A stretch of DNA of 64,000 bases from Entomoplasma ellychniae (GTDB taxonomy: Bacteria; Bacillota_I; Bacilli_A; Mycoplasmatales; Mycoplasmataceae): assembly GCF_002930155.1 (NCBI RefSeq), contig NZ_PHND01000001.1:310001-374000 (forward strand), read 5' to 3'. The notes beneath the pieces were generated by a model, which saw only the letters and a program-made list of their open reading frames with translations, was not told the DNA's origin and made no database searches. Shown here piece by piece: positions 34,687 through 43,801 of the stretch (position 1 is the stretch's first letter; every line of letters starts with the position of its first letter). Position numbers and translations under genes: made by a program.

Positions 34687-35940
34687 TTATAAATTTATTC
34701 TTTTTAAATGCTTAATTAAATTTTCGCTAAATTCTTTATTATATTTTATCTTTGAAAAATCTTGATTTTTAATTCTTTTATTTATTTGTTCAAAAGATTC
34801 ATTATTTAATTTACTTTCATTAGGAACAAACTTTTTGGTTTCTATATCAAAATAAATCAAACCTTTTTCAAATTCTTTATCCTGGTTAGGACACAAAAGA
34901 AAACCGTTTTCTCCAGAAACAGCAAGATGTGTAGCCAATTTTATATCTATTTTTCCAGCTTCAAAATCTTTACAAATATCTGCAAATCTATGTATATGAG
35001 AAGCAATAAAATTAGAATCAATAATATAATCACATGCAAAACACTTATGTAAATCAAAATTTTCAGTACCTATGTATTTTTGAATTATATTTTTAAAAAA
35101 CAACATTTGATTTCTTTTTACTATTTCTTCATATTCATCATTAAAGTGTTTTCTTTTAATTTCATTTGCCAAATCATTTTCTTCTTTAATATAATCTATA
35201 ACTGTAAAACCAATTTCAGAAATTGTATTTAATTGTGTTTTAGAAAGACTTGAATCGTTTTCTAAATTAAAAAAATAAAGACTGAATTTTTCAGAATTAA
35301 GCTTTGATATTATTCTACAAGTAATTACTGAGTCAGAATAATTTGCCCCCTCTACTTTTCCATAAACAGTTATATTTTTGTCATCCTCAAAAATTTTTAT
35401 GTATATAGAGTTATTTCCTTTGTTTTTGGATTTTAAATTATTTCTTGTAGAAATGTAATCTTTTAGATCTAAAAATACGAAATTTTCGTTATATTTAATT
35501 GGCATGGATTTATTTATAATTACAGACATACTTAATAGAGTTTTGAAATCTTTATTAATTGATTCTGCAGAAATACTAAAACTTTTAGATAAATCAAAGG
35601 GATTTATAGAAACAGAAATATTTGAATTATTTTTTAGAGCAAATTTATAGGCTGGTTCAAAATTTTGACTTAAAAAAGTATTTCTAGATCTAGGCATTCC
35701 TTTGAAACTTAACATTTGCGTAAAATATATTACACTTTTTTTATCTTCTATAAAAATACCCTGAAATTTTTCTTTTATTATTTCAAATTCTAATTTTTCA
35801 TCCATTTTTATTATTTCATCATATATTAATACATCTTTAATTTTTAACAATATTTGATCTTGCGATAGTTTTTCTTTTCAGTCTCTATTTCTAAGTATTA
35901 TTAAATTCTGAATTAAATTGTTAGGAACAAATATCTTCAT
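34687..35940 (-). CDS. HNH restriction endonuclease, partner of the adjacent N6-adenine methyltransferase
   Basis: Probable type II restriction enzyme of 417 residues. The C-terminal domain (about 295-375) has KCFACDYIIDSNFIASHIHRF, a zinc-type CxxC followed by SHI. After it comes GENGFLLCPNQDKEFEKGLIYFD, the NG-LC-x3-D-x2-F-x2-G-x-I-x-F pattern of HNH_2 endonucleases. Residues 1-290 are probably the target recognition part and match no family I recognise. The start ATG 35940 lies 2 bases after the methyltransferase stop (TAATTATG), so translation is coupled and modification is made before restriction. Cognate function with the methyltransferase is inferred from this arrangement. Confidence 0.8.
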
Positions 35941-35942
35941 AA

Positions 35943-36644
35943 TTAGAAAAATTCCTTACCATCTTTTTTATAATCAACACCTTTTCAAACTTGAATATCA
36001 TTCTCAAATAACTTATTACATATTCACATGCTTGCAAAAGAAGGTCTACTTAATTTCATAACGTCATAATTAATGTGGTCCTTTGTAAAACACATCCTTC
36101 TCTTCAAATGAATATATTGTGGTTTTTCAAACATTTGTAATTTATCACAAAATTTCTCTGAATTTAGTGCTTGAATTCCGAAAATTAATGCTCAAGGTTT
36201 ACCAAAAACTAAAAGTCTTTCTAATATGTTGTGTTTTCCGCGAAAAGGCGGATTTGAAATAATTATATCTCATTGTTGTTTGGGTTCAAAATTATAGAAG
36301 TCTTTCCCTTCAGAAATATGAGAAGAAATTACTTTATAACCATTTTGTTTGAAAATTTTAACAAAATTAGAACTTTTCAAATCGAAAGGGCATCAAATAA
36401 CCTTATCTTTAGGGATGTTAGCCATGTTTATAAAAAACTGAACATCTTCTTTAGTAGTATATCATTCATCATCATTTGCAAAATTAAATGCTTGATTTAT
36501 GGAATTTTTATTTTTTGATTCATTTATATTTTTGTATTCATTTAAATATTTAGTTATTTCTTTTATTTCATTTATATTGTATTTCAGAAAACCTTCCTTT
36601 GTTTGCTTTTTTAAATCTTCTAAAATTTTATCTACAACTAACAT
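35943..36644 (-). CDS. DNA N6-adenine methyltransferase, small, restriction-linked
   Basis: A 233-residue enzyme with the catalytic motif SNPPF (IIISNPPFRGK, about 138) and a probable AdoMet site VIWCPFDLKSSNFVK (about 90). DEWYTT precedes it (about 72). This layout (EWYT, CPFD, NPPF) is that of compact phage- and element-borne adenine methyltransferases. It lacks the usual DPPxGSG motif I. The start ATG 36644 has AAGGAG. The frame is open for 47 codons upstream, but without a better start. It protects the site cut by the HNH enzyme encoded 2 bases downstream (inference). The same family appears inside the conjugative element at 48595-49095, where the NPPY form is found. Confidence 0.82.
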
Positions 36645-36667
36645 GCATCTCCTTACAATATGGGCGT

Positions 36668-36701
36668 ATAACAAGGTTGTAGGGTCAACAAAAGCGATTA
36701 T
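36668..36701 (+). repeat. Candidate left terminal repeat of the conjugative element
   Basis: The sequence carries ATAAC, TTGTAGG, TCAAC, AAGC and ATTAT in this order. The same blocks appear in the same order and similar spacing on the minus strand at 60118-60154. That makes an imperfect inverted pair about 23.5 kb apart, which encloses all the transfer genes. No clear target duplication is visible. Confidence 0.4.
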
Positions 36702-36713
36702 AATCGCTTTTTT
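36690..36713. terminator. Terminator-like hairpin at the left edge of the element
   Basis: AAAGCGATTATAATCGCTTT (36691-36710) is a perfect palindrome followed by more T residues on the plus strand. It could insulate the minus-strand methyltransferase from the plus-strand element genes. The 325-base gap 36645-36969 also holds a tandem repeat and part of an open frame upstream of the first element gene. Confidence 0.6.
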
Positions 36714-36845
36714 TATTTCTTTGTTACAAATTTTGGATAGCAGCATCTGAGGAACGGTTAAGTTGTGTGAGGAAGTGTACAACACATACCAGAAGTTGAG
36801 CCCATGTTCTTTGAAAATTAAATATTCATTGGTTTGGGTTCAGTT

Positions 36846-36890
36846 ATCTATATATCTTATATCTATATATCTTATATCTATATATCTTAT
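36846..36890 (+). repeat. Tandem repeat, three perfect 15-base units
   Basis: The unit ATCTATATATCTTAT occurs three times without change, followed by a partial unit. Because 15 is a multiple of 3, the repeat keeps the frame of the following 116-aa gene open and would encode a LISIY repeat if translation began upstream. More likely it is leader sequence. Confidence 0.85.
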
Positions 36891-36944
36891 ATATATCAAA
36901 TTTAGAAAAATAGAAACCATAAAGAACAAAATGAACAAATCAAA

Positions 36945-36960
36945 AAAAACTCGAAAGGAA
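36945..36960 (+). repeat. Repeated 16-base ribosome-site box, copy 1
   Basis: AAAAACTCGAAAGGAA occurs identically here, at 38181-38196 and at 39224-39239, each just ahead of a small element gene. The AAAGGAA part can serve as ribosome binding site. Such conservation of the whole 16-mer points to a shared leader or recombination unit. Confidence 0.7.
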
Positions 36961-36969
36961 GAGAGATTA

Positions 36970-37320
36970 ATGAAAAAAGAAATAAAAGTTAATTTAACTT
37001 TAAAAAATATTATTATTGAACAAATAATTTATTCAGATTCAATTCAAAATGCAAATTCTTCTTGGATAAAAGTGAAAATCAGGATACAAGATAATGATTT
37101 AAAAATAAATTATTTTTGAGCACATTCGTACAACAGAGATACAATAAATAAGATTTTTGAATTTCACAAAGAAGCTACTAGAGATAAGAGATTAATTATA
37201 TTAGATATCTTTTTAAACATTTGACCGACAAAAAACAACAGAAATACTCCAGAATATGACAACACATATAAGTGATATTTATCAGACGTTATTAAAAGTG
37301 AAAATCAGGAGGAAAAATAA
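36970..37320 (+). CDS. Element protein of unknown function, 116 residues
   Basis: First gene on the plus strand of the element. ATG 36970 follows GGAAGAGAG; TAA is at 37318-37320. The product has a charged N-terminus (MKKEIKVNLTLKNIIIEQIIY), then mixed aromatic sequence (NYFWAHSYNRDT, about 49-60), with five Trp, four of them coded by TGA. No motif recognised. The next gene begins on the base after the stop with AGGAGG inside this gene's end, so they are translationally coupled. Confidence 0.65.
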
Positions 37321-37605
37321 ATGGAATGAAAATATTACGAATACCTTAAGACTTTAGATTTCAAATATGGAGAAGACATAATAAAGAAATCTATTTTACA
37401 AATAGTTGATGATAATAATCAAAAACTAATTAATAGAAGTTTTAAGTGATCAAATCAAACAAAACTTAAACACGACGATTATTGAATTCTAAATCAGGTT
37501 ATCAAAAATGAAAAATATAACGTTAAAGAAGTGTTAGATACTTATCAAAGAATTATTAAAAATAAAGTTAAAAGATTAAAAAAAATGAATAATAAAGTTG
37601 ATTAA
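37321..37605 (+). CDS. Element protein of unknown function, 94 residues
   Basis: Starts with ATG directly after the preceding stop and has AGGAGG 8 bases upstream. The sequence is charged and helical (YYEYLKTLDFKYGEDIIKKS, then a Lys-rich end VKRLKKMNNKVD). It looks like a small nucleic-acid or protein-binding factor, but nothing identifies it. Its last 50 bases contain the first copy of a 32-base direct repeat whose second copy spans the end of the next gene. Confidence 0.6.
37552..37583 (+). repeat. 32-base direct repeat, first copy
   Basis: The 32 bases starting ATTATTAAAAATAAAG and ending AAAAGATTAAAAAA recur exactly at 37975-38006. The two copies bracket the ASCH-domain gene, so recombination between them would remove it. 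Confidence 0.75.
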
Positions 37606-37607
37606 AC

Positions 37608-37982
37608 ATGAAAAATATAATATTGCCAATTAATCCAACTTATTCAAAAAAAATTATCAATAAAACTAAACTATTTGAATATAGAACAAGAATGCCTTCG
37701 ACAAAAATAAAATATATTTACATTTATGCAACAAAACCGATTTGTAAAATAATAGCTAAAGTAGAAGTTATAGAATTAATTTCTTTTACTCCAAATGAAC
37801 TATGAAAAATAACTAAAAATGAATCAGGGATAACAAAAGAATATTTTGATAATTATTTCAAAGGTAAAAATATTGCTCATGCTTATAGATTAGGTAATAT
37901 ACATAAATTTTTGAAACCTAAAAATCTTAAAGAGTTTGGAATCAACTTTATACCACAATCATTTGTCTACACTGATTATTAA
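37608..37982 (+). CDS. ASCH/PUA-like domain protein
   Basis: A 124-residue protein that reads like an ASCH domain (a PUA-like RNA or modified-nucleic-acid binding fold). It opens MKNIILPINPTYSKKIINKT with the ILxIxPxYxxxI beginning, then KLFEYRTRMP, IYIYATKPICKIIAKVEV, the PNELW helix, YFKGKNIAHAYRLG and PQSFVYTD. Such small ASCH proteins are common in phages and conjugative elements; their ligands are mostly unknown. ATG 37608 lies 2 bases after the upstream stop. It is flanked by 32-base direct repeats, consistent with gain or loss as a cassette. Confidence 0.7.
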
Positions 37983-38006
37983 AAATAAAGTTAAAAGATT
38001 AAAAAA
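37975..38006 (+). repeat. 32-base direct repeat, second copy
   Basis: Exact copy of 37552-37583. It covers the last codons of the ASCH gene and the leader of the next small gene. Confidence 0.75.
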
Positions 38007-38020
38007 GGAGAATAAAAGTA

Positions 38021-38182
38021 ATGAAACCAATTCAAGTGAATGAAATAGATTATTGTAAAAATTGTAAACAAGAAGTAGAAGATGATGCTAAGTTCTTGTT
38101 AGAAAATGAACAATGATTAGAATTCTATTGTATAGAATGTTACGAAGATCGTTTAGAAGAATGAATAAAATCAAAAAATTAA
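38021..38182 (+). CDS. Small zinc-ribbon protein, 53 residues
   Basis: ATG 38021 is preceded by AAAAGGAG. The product has two CxxC knuckles, YCKNCK (residues 11-16) and YCIECY (41-46), about 25 residues apart, which is a zinc-ribbon arrangement. A structural or nucleic-acid-binding role is probable. A second small zinc-knuckle protein lies at 39244-39402. Too short for further assignment. Confidence 0.65.
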
Positions 38183-38204
38183 AAACTCGAAAGGAAAACT
38201 TATT

Positions 38205-38756
38205 ATGTCAGAAAAATGAAACTCTTTTGAAATATTTGACTACTTAACAAATAAAATTGAAATTTTTGCAAAAGAAAGAGCAATTTTGGAAATTGAATGT
38301 TATAAAAATAACAAAATTGGTTATGCAGGCCCACCACAACAAATTTATCAAACTTGAGATATTGACACCATAAACACAGTCAAAGAAGAACTAAATAAAG
38401 AAGATAACTCACATTCTTTAAACGAATATTTAGAAATACTTATCAACAACACAGAAAAAGAACAAATCACTTCTTGATTTGTTGAAAAATTCTGTGATTT
38501 AACAAATAAAAAATTAGATGATTTTGCTAGAACTGGTTTAACTAATGAATATGAAATTTATGATTATGATACAAAAAATAAAATTGAATTAACTAAAAAT
38601 GGAAATAGACCAAGTGATGGATGAGATTTATTATCTGATCAAGAATATATAAAGCAACTTGAGCATGGAATTAAATTGAATCAAGAATCCTTAAATCATC
38701 CTAAAAATAAACAAAATGAACAAAATGAACAAATCAAAAAAACATTGAAAAGATAG
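38205..38756 (+). CDS. Element protein of unknown function, 183 residues
   Basis: Starts at ATG 38205 behind the 16-base box AAAAACTCGAAAGGAA and ends TAG 38756. The protein is acidic and soluble, with several Trp coded by TGA and a notable internal stretch GYAGPPQQIYQTWDID (about 37-52). The C-terminus is Asn/Gln/Lys-rich (NKQNEQNEQIKKTLKR) and the bases coding it resemble those just upstream of the gene at 36970. No family recognised. It immediately precedes ssb. Confidence 0.6.
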
Positions 38757-38767
38757 GAAATAACAAA

Positions 38768-39217
38768 ATGAACTCAGTGAACATTATCGGAAGAATAACC
38801 AAAGATTTAGAATTAAAATCAACTAGTAATGGTCAAGGTAGATTTGTTTCTTTTACAGTTGCTGTGAGTGAATATTCACAACAAAAAGAAATAACAAACT
38901 TTATTCCTTGTTTTGCATTTGAAAGAACTGCAGAAAACATGGTTAAATTTCTTTCAAAAGGAAGCTTAGTTTCTGTATCTGGAAGAATAAGTGTTCGTAC
39001 AAGTCAAAAAGATGGAAAATATGAAACCATTACAACAATAACTGCTGACCGTGTAAACTTTTTAGGATCTTCAAAAAATAATGAAAATACAGAAGATCAA
39101 CCTTCTGTAAATGAATCAGATATTATTTTAGAATCACCTGTATTAGCAACTTCTAGCGCAGGCGCTATTCAAGATGAAGTTATTTTAAGTGATGATGAGT
39201 CAACATTATGAGATTAA
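38768..39217 (+). CDS. ssb: Single-stranded DNA-binding protein, element copy
   Basis: Binds single-stranded DNA, here probably the transferred strand or replication intermediates. The 149-residue protein opens MNSVNIIGRITKDLELKST and has the OB-fold strands FVSFTVAVSE, FIPCFAFERTAENM and GSLVSVSGRISVRT. The tail is acidic and ends DDESTLWD, a weak version of the DDDIPF tip used to recruit partners. The penultimate Trp is coded by TGA. An SSB is a standard part of mollicute conjugative elements. A shorter relative lies in the flanking chromosome at 63224-63529. Confidence 0.92.
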
Positions 39218-39243
39218 AAAATTAAAAACTCGAAAGGAATAGT

Positions 39244-39402
39244 ATGTCAGATACTGAAAAAATAATAATTTGTGATCAATGTGGCAAAGAAAAAAGAGTA
39301 AATAAACCTTCAGTTTGAACAATAAACAACAATGTGTATTACTTCTGCACTAAAACTTGCAACACTAATTGAATTGTAGAAATATTTGAAAATGATGATT
39401 AA
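39244..39402 (+). CDS. Small zinc-knuckle protein, 52 residues
   Basis: Starts at ATG 39244 behind the third AAAAACTCGAAAGGAA box. It has CDQCG (residues 10-14) and a second pair in FCTKTCNTN (about 35-43), with one Trp after each. It looks like a treble-clef or zinc-ribbon peptide. Function unknown. Confidence 0.6.
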
Positions 39403-39495
39403 TAAAAGCGTTAACCAAAATGAAAGAAATACCAAGCAAAACATTAAACCTTTAAACCTTTTAACAAAAGAAAAGTTTATTAAGCATATAGATTA

Positions 39496-39588
39496 TATAA
39501 TTTAAAACTTAATAAATTCCCGAAAGAAAGAGGGACATTCACAAATTGTGAGTGTTCTCTCTTTTTTATTTTAGAAAGTAGGTGTTAC
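39496..39588 (+). promoter_or_regulatory. Promoter and structured leader, copy 1
   Basis: TATAAT (39496-39501) is followed at 39519 by CCCGAAAGAAAGAGGGA. Next come the arms GACATTCAC and GTGAGTGTTC with T-rich sequence after them, and then TTTAGAAAGTAGGTG just before ATG 39589. Two further copies at 51716 and 58059 share the same order. The hairpin lies between promoter and gene and looks like an intrinsic terminator, so attenuation of the TraE operon is possible. Confidence 0.75.
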
Positions 39589-39789
39589 ATGCCAAAACAA
39601 CCAAAACCAAAAAAAATGTACACAACAATAAACCCAACAATTGAACAAAAAGAATTAATAGATTCAATTCAAAGAAATTGTGCAGCTAAATTTAATAAAG
39701 ACTTTAGCAAAACAGAAATAATTATGATAGCTGTAAAACGTTTAGTAAAAGAACCAATAAGTGAGGATGAGTTTGATGGAAAACAATAA
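39589..39789 (+). CDS. Small basic protein, possible ribbon-helix-helix regulator
   Basis: First gene of the TraE transcription unit (66 residues, ATG 39589). It is Lys/Pro-rich at the N-terminus (MPKQPKPKKMYTTINPT) and then helical (EQKELIDSIQRNC, FSKTEIIMIAVKRLV). The strand-helix-helix order resembles small ribbon-helix-helix proteins, but this is a weak resemblance. Its end overlaps the TraE start by 14 bases, suggesting coupled translation. Confidence 0.6.
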   Translation: MPKQPKPKKMYTTINPTIEQKELIDSIQRNCAAKFNKDFSKTEIIMIAVKRLVKEPISEDEFDGKQ

Positions 39790-42628
39790 CAAAAAAAATT
39801 CAAAAGAATTAGTGGGTGTAATACCAAAACCTCCACAAAAAGCAGTTTTAAAATGAGGTATTTTATGAACCGATTTGATAGCAACATTATTTGGTTTTGT
39901 AGTTGGTGTTTTAATAATTTTATCAATTCCAAATGTTTCAAGTCTGGTCTGAAATATTGTAATAAAAACAGTAATCATGATATGTGTTTTATTTATTTTA
40001 ATGATACCTTTAATGCCTGTCCCATCTGCTGGTAATGGGGTAAGGATTTATCATATACTATGATGAAGTGTTTCTTTTAAATACATTGATAAAAAAATAT
40101 ATAAATTAGAAGATAAAAATCATTCCACCAAAAAATTTAATTCTTATAAAAAAATAAATTTTGATTCAAGCATCGAAGCAGCAAAAGATTTTTTAATTCT
40201 AACAAACGAAAATGAAACAGATAAATTGTTTATGTGTGGAATAAAGTTTGAGGGTAAAAATATTTTTCAACAAGATTTAATAGATCTAGAAATGATGGCA
40301 AATAGTTGATGAGAGTTACTAGTCAATTCAAAATATGATTTACAAATTGTTAAATTGTCTGTTATGAGTAATAGAGATTTTAATAATCAACACATTTCAA
40401 ATCTTTTATCTATAAATAATAAACTTTTTGAAACAGAAAAAATAAATATAATTCAGTATGAAGCTAGAAGAAGAGTTTTAGAAGAATACACTAAAAAATA
40501 TATTTATAAAAACGATATAAGTAGAGAAGATTTTATTGAAGAAAAATATCATATTATTGTTTATGCTGAAGATGAAAAAGAAATGATAACAGAGATTAAT
40601 AGAATAACAGCTATACTAAATCAAAAAGGCTTATCTGGACAAAAAATGAGTTCATATGAAAACGTAAATTTAATTTATCAAAGTTACACACCATTAGCTG
40701 AACCCTTGTCTCCAACTTTAATTGAGAGTAATTCAGAAGATTTAACAAAATTCTTAGCGTTTAAAGAAATAGAATTTAAAAGAAATTGTTTTAAGGTGAA
40801 TGGTCAAGAGCAATATTTCAAAGTTGCAGCTATCACAAAATTTCCAATGAAGGTCGAACTTGGTTGAATGATTGGCTTATTTAGAAATTCCACTAGCGCT
40901 ATTGTTACTATAAAAGAGAGCTTAATTAATGAAAACAAATTCTTAAGTAATAACTTAATGAATTTACAAACAAATTCTCAAACAATAAATCAAACTAAAG
41001 TTGTCGATATAAAAGCAATGCAATATGAACAAGAGGTTTATTCTCAAATTGTTGCTGATTTAGCAACAGGAACTGAAAAGCTAAAAGAAGTTAGTGCAAC
41101 AGTAATTTTTTCAGGTAACAATGAAGATGAATTAAGAGAACAATCAAATTCATTAAAATCTGAACTTCAAAAAATAGGAATTTACTTAAATGATCTAATA
41201 AATAGACAAATAGAAGCTTTAGAACATTTTTCATTAAAACCAAGAACCCCTTTAAAAAAACAAATTTCAAGACAAATACCAACATGAACAATGGCTTTAT
41301 CCTATCCTTTCATATCTCAAAAATTAAATGACAGAAGAGGGCTTTATTTAGGTGTTAGTGTTGTTGGTGACCAAATAATTTATGATCAATTCTTTTTACC
41401 TAGTGGTTTAACTACTTCACATAATTTATTACTTATTGGCATGGCTGGTTCAGGTAAATCACACACAATTAAAAAATTAGCTATTTGAAATACTGTTAAT
41501 CAAGTTCATACACATATTTTTGATATTGAAAATGAATATGCTCCACTTGCAAGAAATTTAGGTGAAAAAGTAGTACACGTTGGTACAAAAAATGGAGTAA
41601 TTAATCCACTTCAAATAATGGCTACTCCAAATGATGAATTAACAAATAATTTATATGATGATATGCAGTTTTATCTTACAAATTTAGAAGGTTGATTTAA
41701 ATTGCTTTATCCTGATTTTAATGACTATCAAATAGGTTACTTGATTAAAGAAGTCGGAACTCTTTATTTAAATACAACATCAATCAATAAAGCTTTAAAA
41801 AATAAATTATCTTTAGATGATTTAAAAACTAATGATTTCCCAATTATGTCAGACTTAATAAGACTAATGGAATTAGAACTTAAAACAATAAGTTCTGATC
41901 AACAAATGCTTCATCAACAATGAATTTATAGTCTAAAACAAGATTTTGAGAACAATGGTAAATATGAATATTTGCTAAATAATCATTCAACTCTTGAAGT
42001 TGGTAATCATAGTTTAATAGTTTACAACATCAAATCAATCTTTGATACAAATAATCAAAAATTACAAAATGCTTTATTATATTTACTTTTTGCATATGTA
42101 ACAAATAAATTTAACACTTTAAGAATTGAAAATGATATTAAATATGCTGAACTTGTTGCTAAATTTGAAGAAGAAAAAAATCCTTACCCAAATAAAGCTG
42201 CTTATGAACTTTTAGTTAAACAAACTTTACTAATTGATGAAGGGCATGAATTTATGAAAAATTCAGATGTTACTTTGGACTTTTTAAATTCATCAGTAAA
42301 ACGTTTTAGAAAATATTATGCTGGATTAACTTTTTGTACTCAAGATGTAAAGGACTTTGTTAAAGATGGAGAAAGTTCTAAAAAAACTCAATCTATATTG
42401 ACAAATACACCAGCAAGACTAATAATGCTTTGTAGCTCAAAGGGATTAGAAGATGTTGAGACTCTTTTTGCGCAAGATGGTGGTTTAACAACCGAAGAAA
42501 AAAAACACATATTAAATGCTGGTCAAGGAAGAGGAGTTTTTATGAAAAATAACAACAATAGGCATCAAATTCAAATTGAACTAAATGATGTTGAAAAAGA
42601 AATAATAAGGAATAGAAATTATGATTAA
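39776..42628 (+). CDS. traE: Conjugal transfer ATPase, TraE/VirB4 family
   Basis: Energises assembly of the type IV secretion channel. The 950-residue protein has two or three membrane segments near the N-terminus (about residues 20-80, LFGFVVGVLIILSI and VIMICVLFILMIPLMPV). These resemble a VirB3/PrgI-like domain fused in front. Walker A is MAGSGKSHT (about 557) and Walker B is LLIDEGHEF (about 815). Further motifs include CTQDVKDFV and GRGVFMKN near the end. It overlaps both the preceding small gene and the following HU-like gene. This is the counterpart of the TraE ATPase described in mycoplasma conjugative elements (Mbov_0397 family by my reading). Confidence 0.9.
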
Positions 42629-42881
42629 AAGTGAATACATAAAAGACTTTTCATTTAGAACTAATTTAACACAAAAACAATCTAAGAAAATCTTAGAAAG
42701 TGTTTATGTACATTTAATTGAAGTATTAATTGATCAACAAGAAGTTTTTACTCATATTGGTAAATTTTATATAGATCAGCAACACGTGCACAACCAATTT
42801 TATAAAGGGCAGCAAAAAATATTAAAAATTAAACTCAATAAAATAGAAAGGGGTTTGATTAATGAGCGAAGTAAAAAATAA
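42621..42881 (+). CDS. HU-like DNA-binding protein
   Basis: An 86-residue protein whose first 55 residues follow the HU/IHF pattern: FRTNLTQKQSKKILESVYVH (helical pair), IEVLIDQQEVFTHIGKFYID (start of the beta arm). The rest is basic. It may bend DNA of the element during excision or transfer. It overlaps TraE by 8 bases and the next gene by 20 bases. The HU call is from pattern only; the beta-arm is shorter than usual. Confidence 0.55.
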   Translation: MIKSEYIKDFSFRTNLTQKQSKKILESVYVHLIEVLIDQQEVFTHIGKFYIDQQHVHNQFYKGQQKILKIKLNKIERGLINERSKK

Positions 42882-43467
42882 TAAAATTGAAAATCCTATT
42901 CAAAATAAATCCTTACCTAAAAGAAACCACTTAAACATCAGATTCAATACTGATGAAGCGCAAGAAATAGTTTATGAATATGATAGATTTCTTGAACAAA
43001 AAATATTGGAACATAAAAACTCAAAAAAACGTACACCAAAACCAAAAACAAATGATTTTTATATAAGAGCTTTAATCAGGGGAATGAAATATGACTTATT
43101 TGATAATAAAACAGATGAAATTGCAAATATTGCAGCAAAAGCAGTCACTAAAGTAATTCAACAAAATAATCAAGAAATAACTGTTCGACAAAATTTGCAA
43201 ACAGCTTTTATAGCTGGTAATATGGATTATCTTAAAGAATTATTAAATTACATTGTGCCAATATTACAAGGGTTAAATTATGAGTATTTTGATGCAACTA
43301 TCGATAAAGAAACTGGGTTTATTAAAAATGATTTTTTTAAGACACCTGTTGGTTTTGAAAATCAAGAAATATCAACTCAAAACAAATGAAAAAACAAAAT
43401 TAGAAAGGATTCAAGTAGCACAAATTTAAAGGATGTGTTATTTGGAAAGGGAAATGAAGATGATTAA
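42862..43467 (+). CDS. Element protein of unknown function, 201 residues
   Basis: Starts at ATG 42862 (GGGG upstream) within the end of the HU-like gene. The product is basic at the N-terminus (LPKRNHLNIRFNTDEAQEIV, about 19-38), then helical, and without membrane segments. The N-terminal beta-strand followed by helices could be a ribbon-helix-helix DNA-binding region, seen in accessory relaxosome proteins, but I am not certain. It sits between the ATPase and the pilin-like gene and overlaps the latter by 14 bases. Confidence 0.6.
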
Positions 43468-43801
43468 ATTTTTAATGTTATTAGCAGAAGCACCAGACTT
43501 TAAAGCGCCTGCAGATTACATCGGGGGAATTGTTTTGGCTGTAATAGGTGCTTTTGGAGGACTTGGGTTTATTGTTGCTGCTGGTGCTATGATTTGAATT
43601 TTAGTTCAAAAACAAATTGCTGCAGCAGCGGGTAATCAGAAAAAAAAGGATGAATGTACAAAAAATTTAATAACTATTGTAATCGCGATGATTGTGTTAG
43701 GGATAGCTGTTCCATTATGTGGTGTTTTTGCAGCATCTTTAATCGGAACTGACATGGGTTTAACTAAGAGTGCATTAATTGTATTAAGCGTGGTGAGATA
43801 A
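43454..43801 (+). CDS. Pilin-like/VirB2-like membrane protein
   Basis: A 115-residue protein with two hydrophobic helices (GGIVLAVIGAFGGLGFIVAAGAMIWIL region, and LITIVIAMIVLGIAVPLCGVFAASLI region). A short basic loop separates them (KQIAAAAGNQKKKDECTKN). This is the layout of VirB2/TrbC pilins and of the pilin-like protein found in mycoplasma elements beside the polytopic VirB6-like protein (Mbov_0395 family by position). ATG 43454 follows GGAAAGGG. The stop TAA overlaps the next ATG (TAATG). Confidence 0.7.

Noticed and set aside
36763-36969. N-terminal extension of the first element gene encoding LISIY repeats
   Set aside because: No ribosome binding site near the upstream ATG, and the composition is that of a tandem repeat. 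ATG 36970 has a good site.
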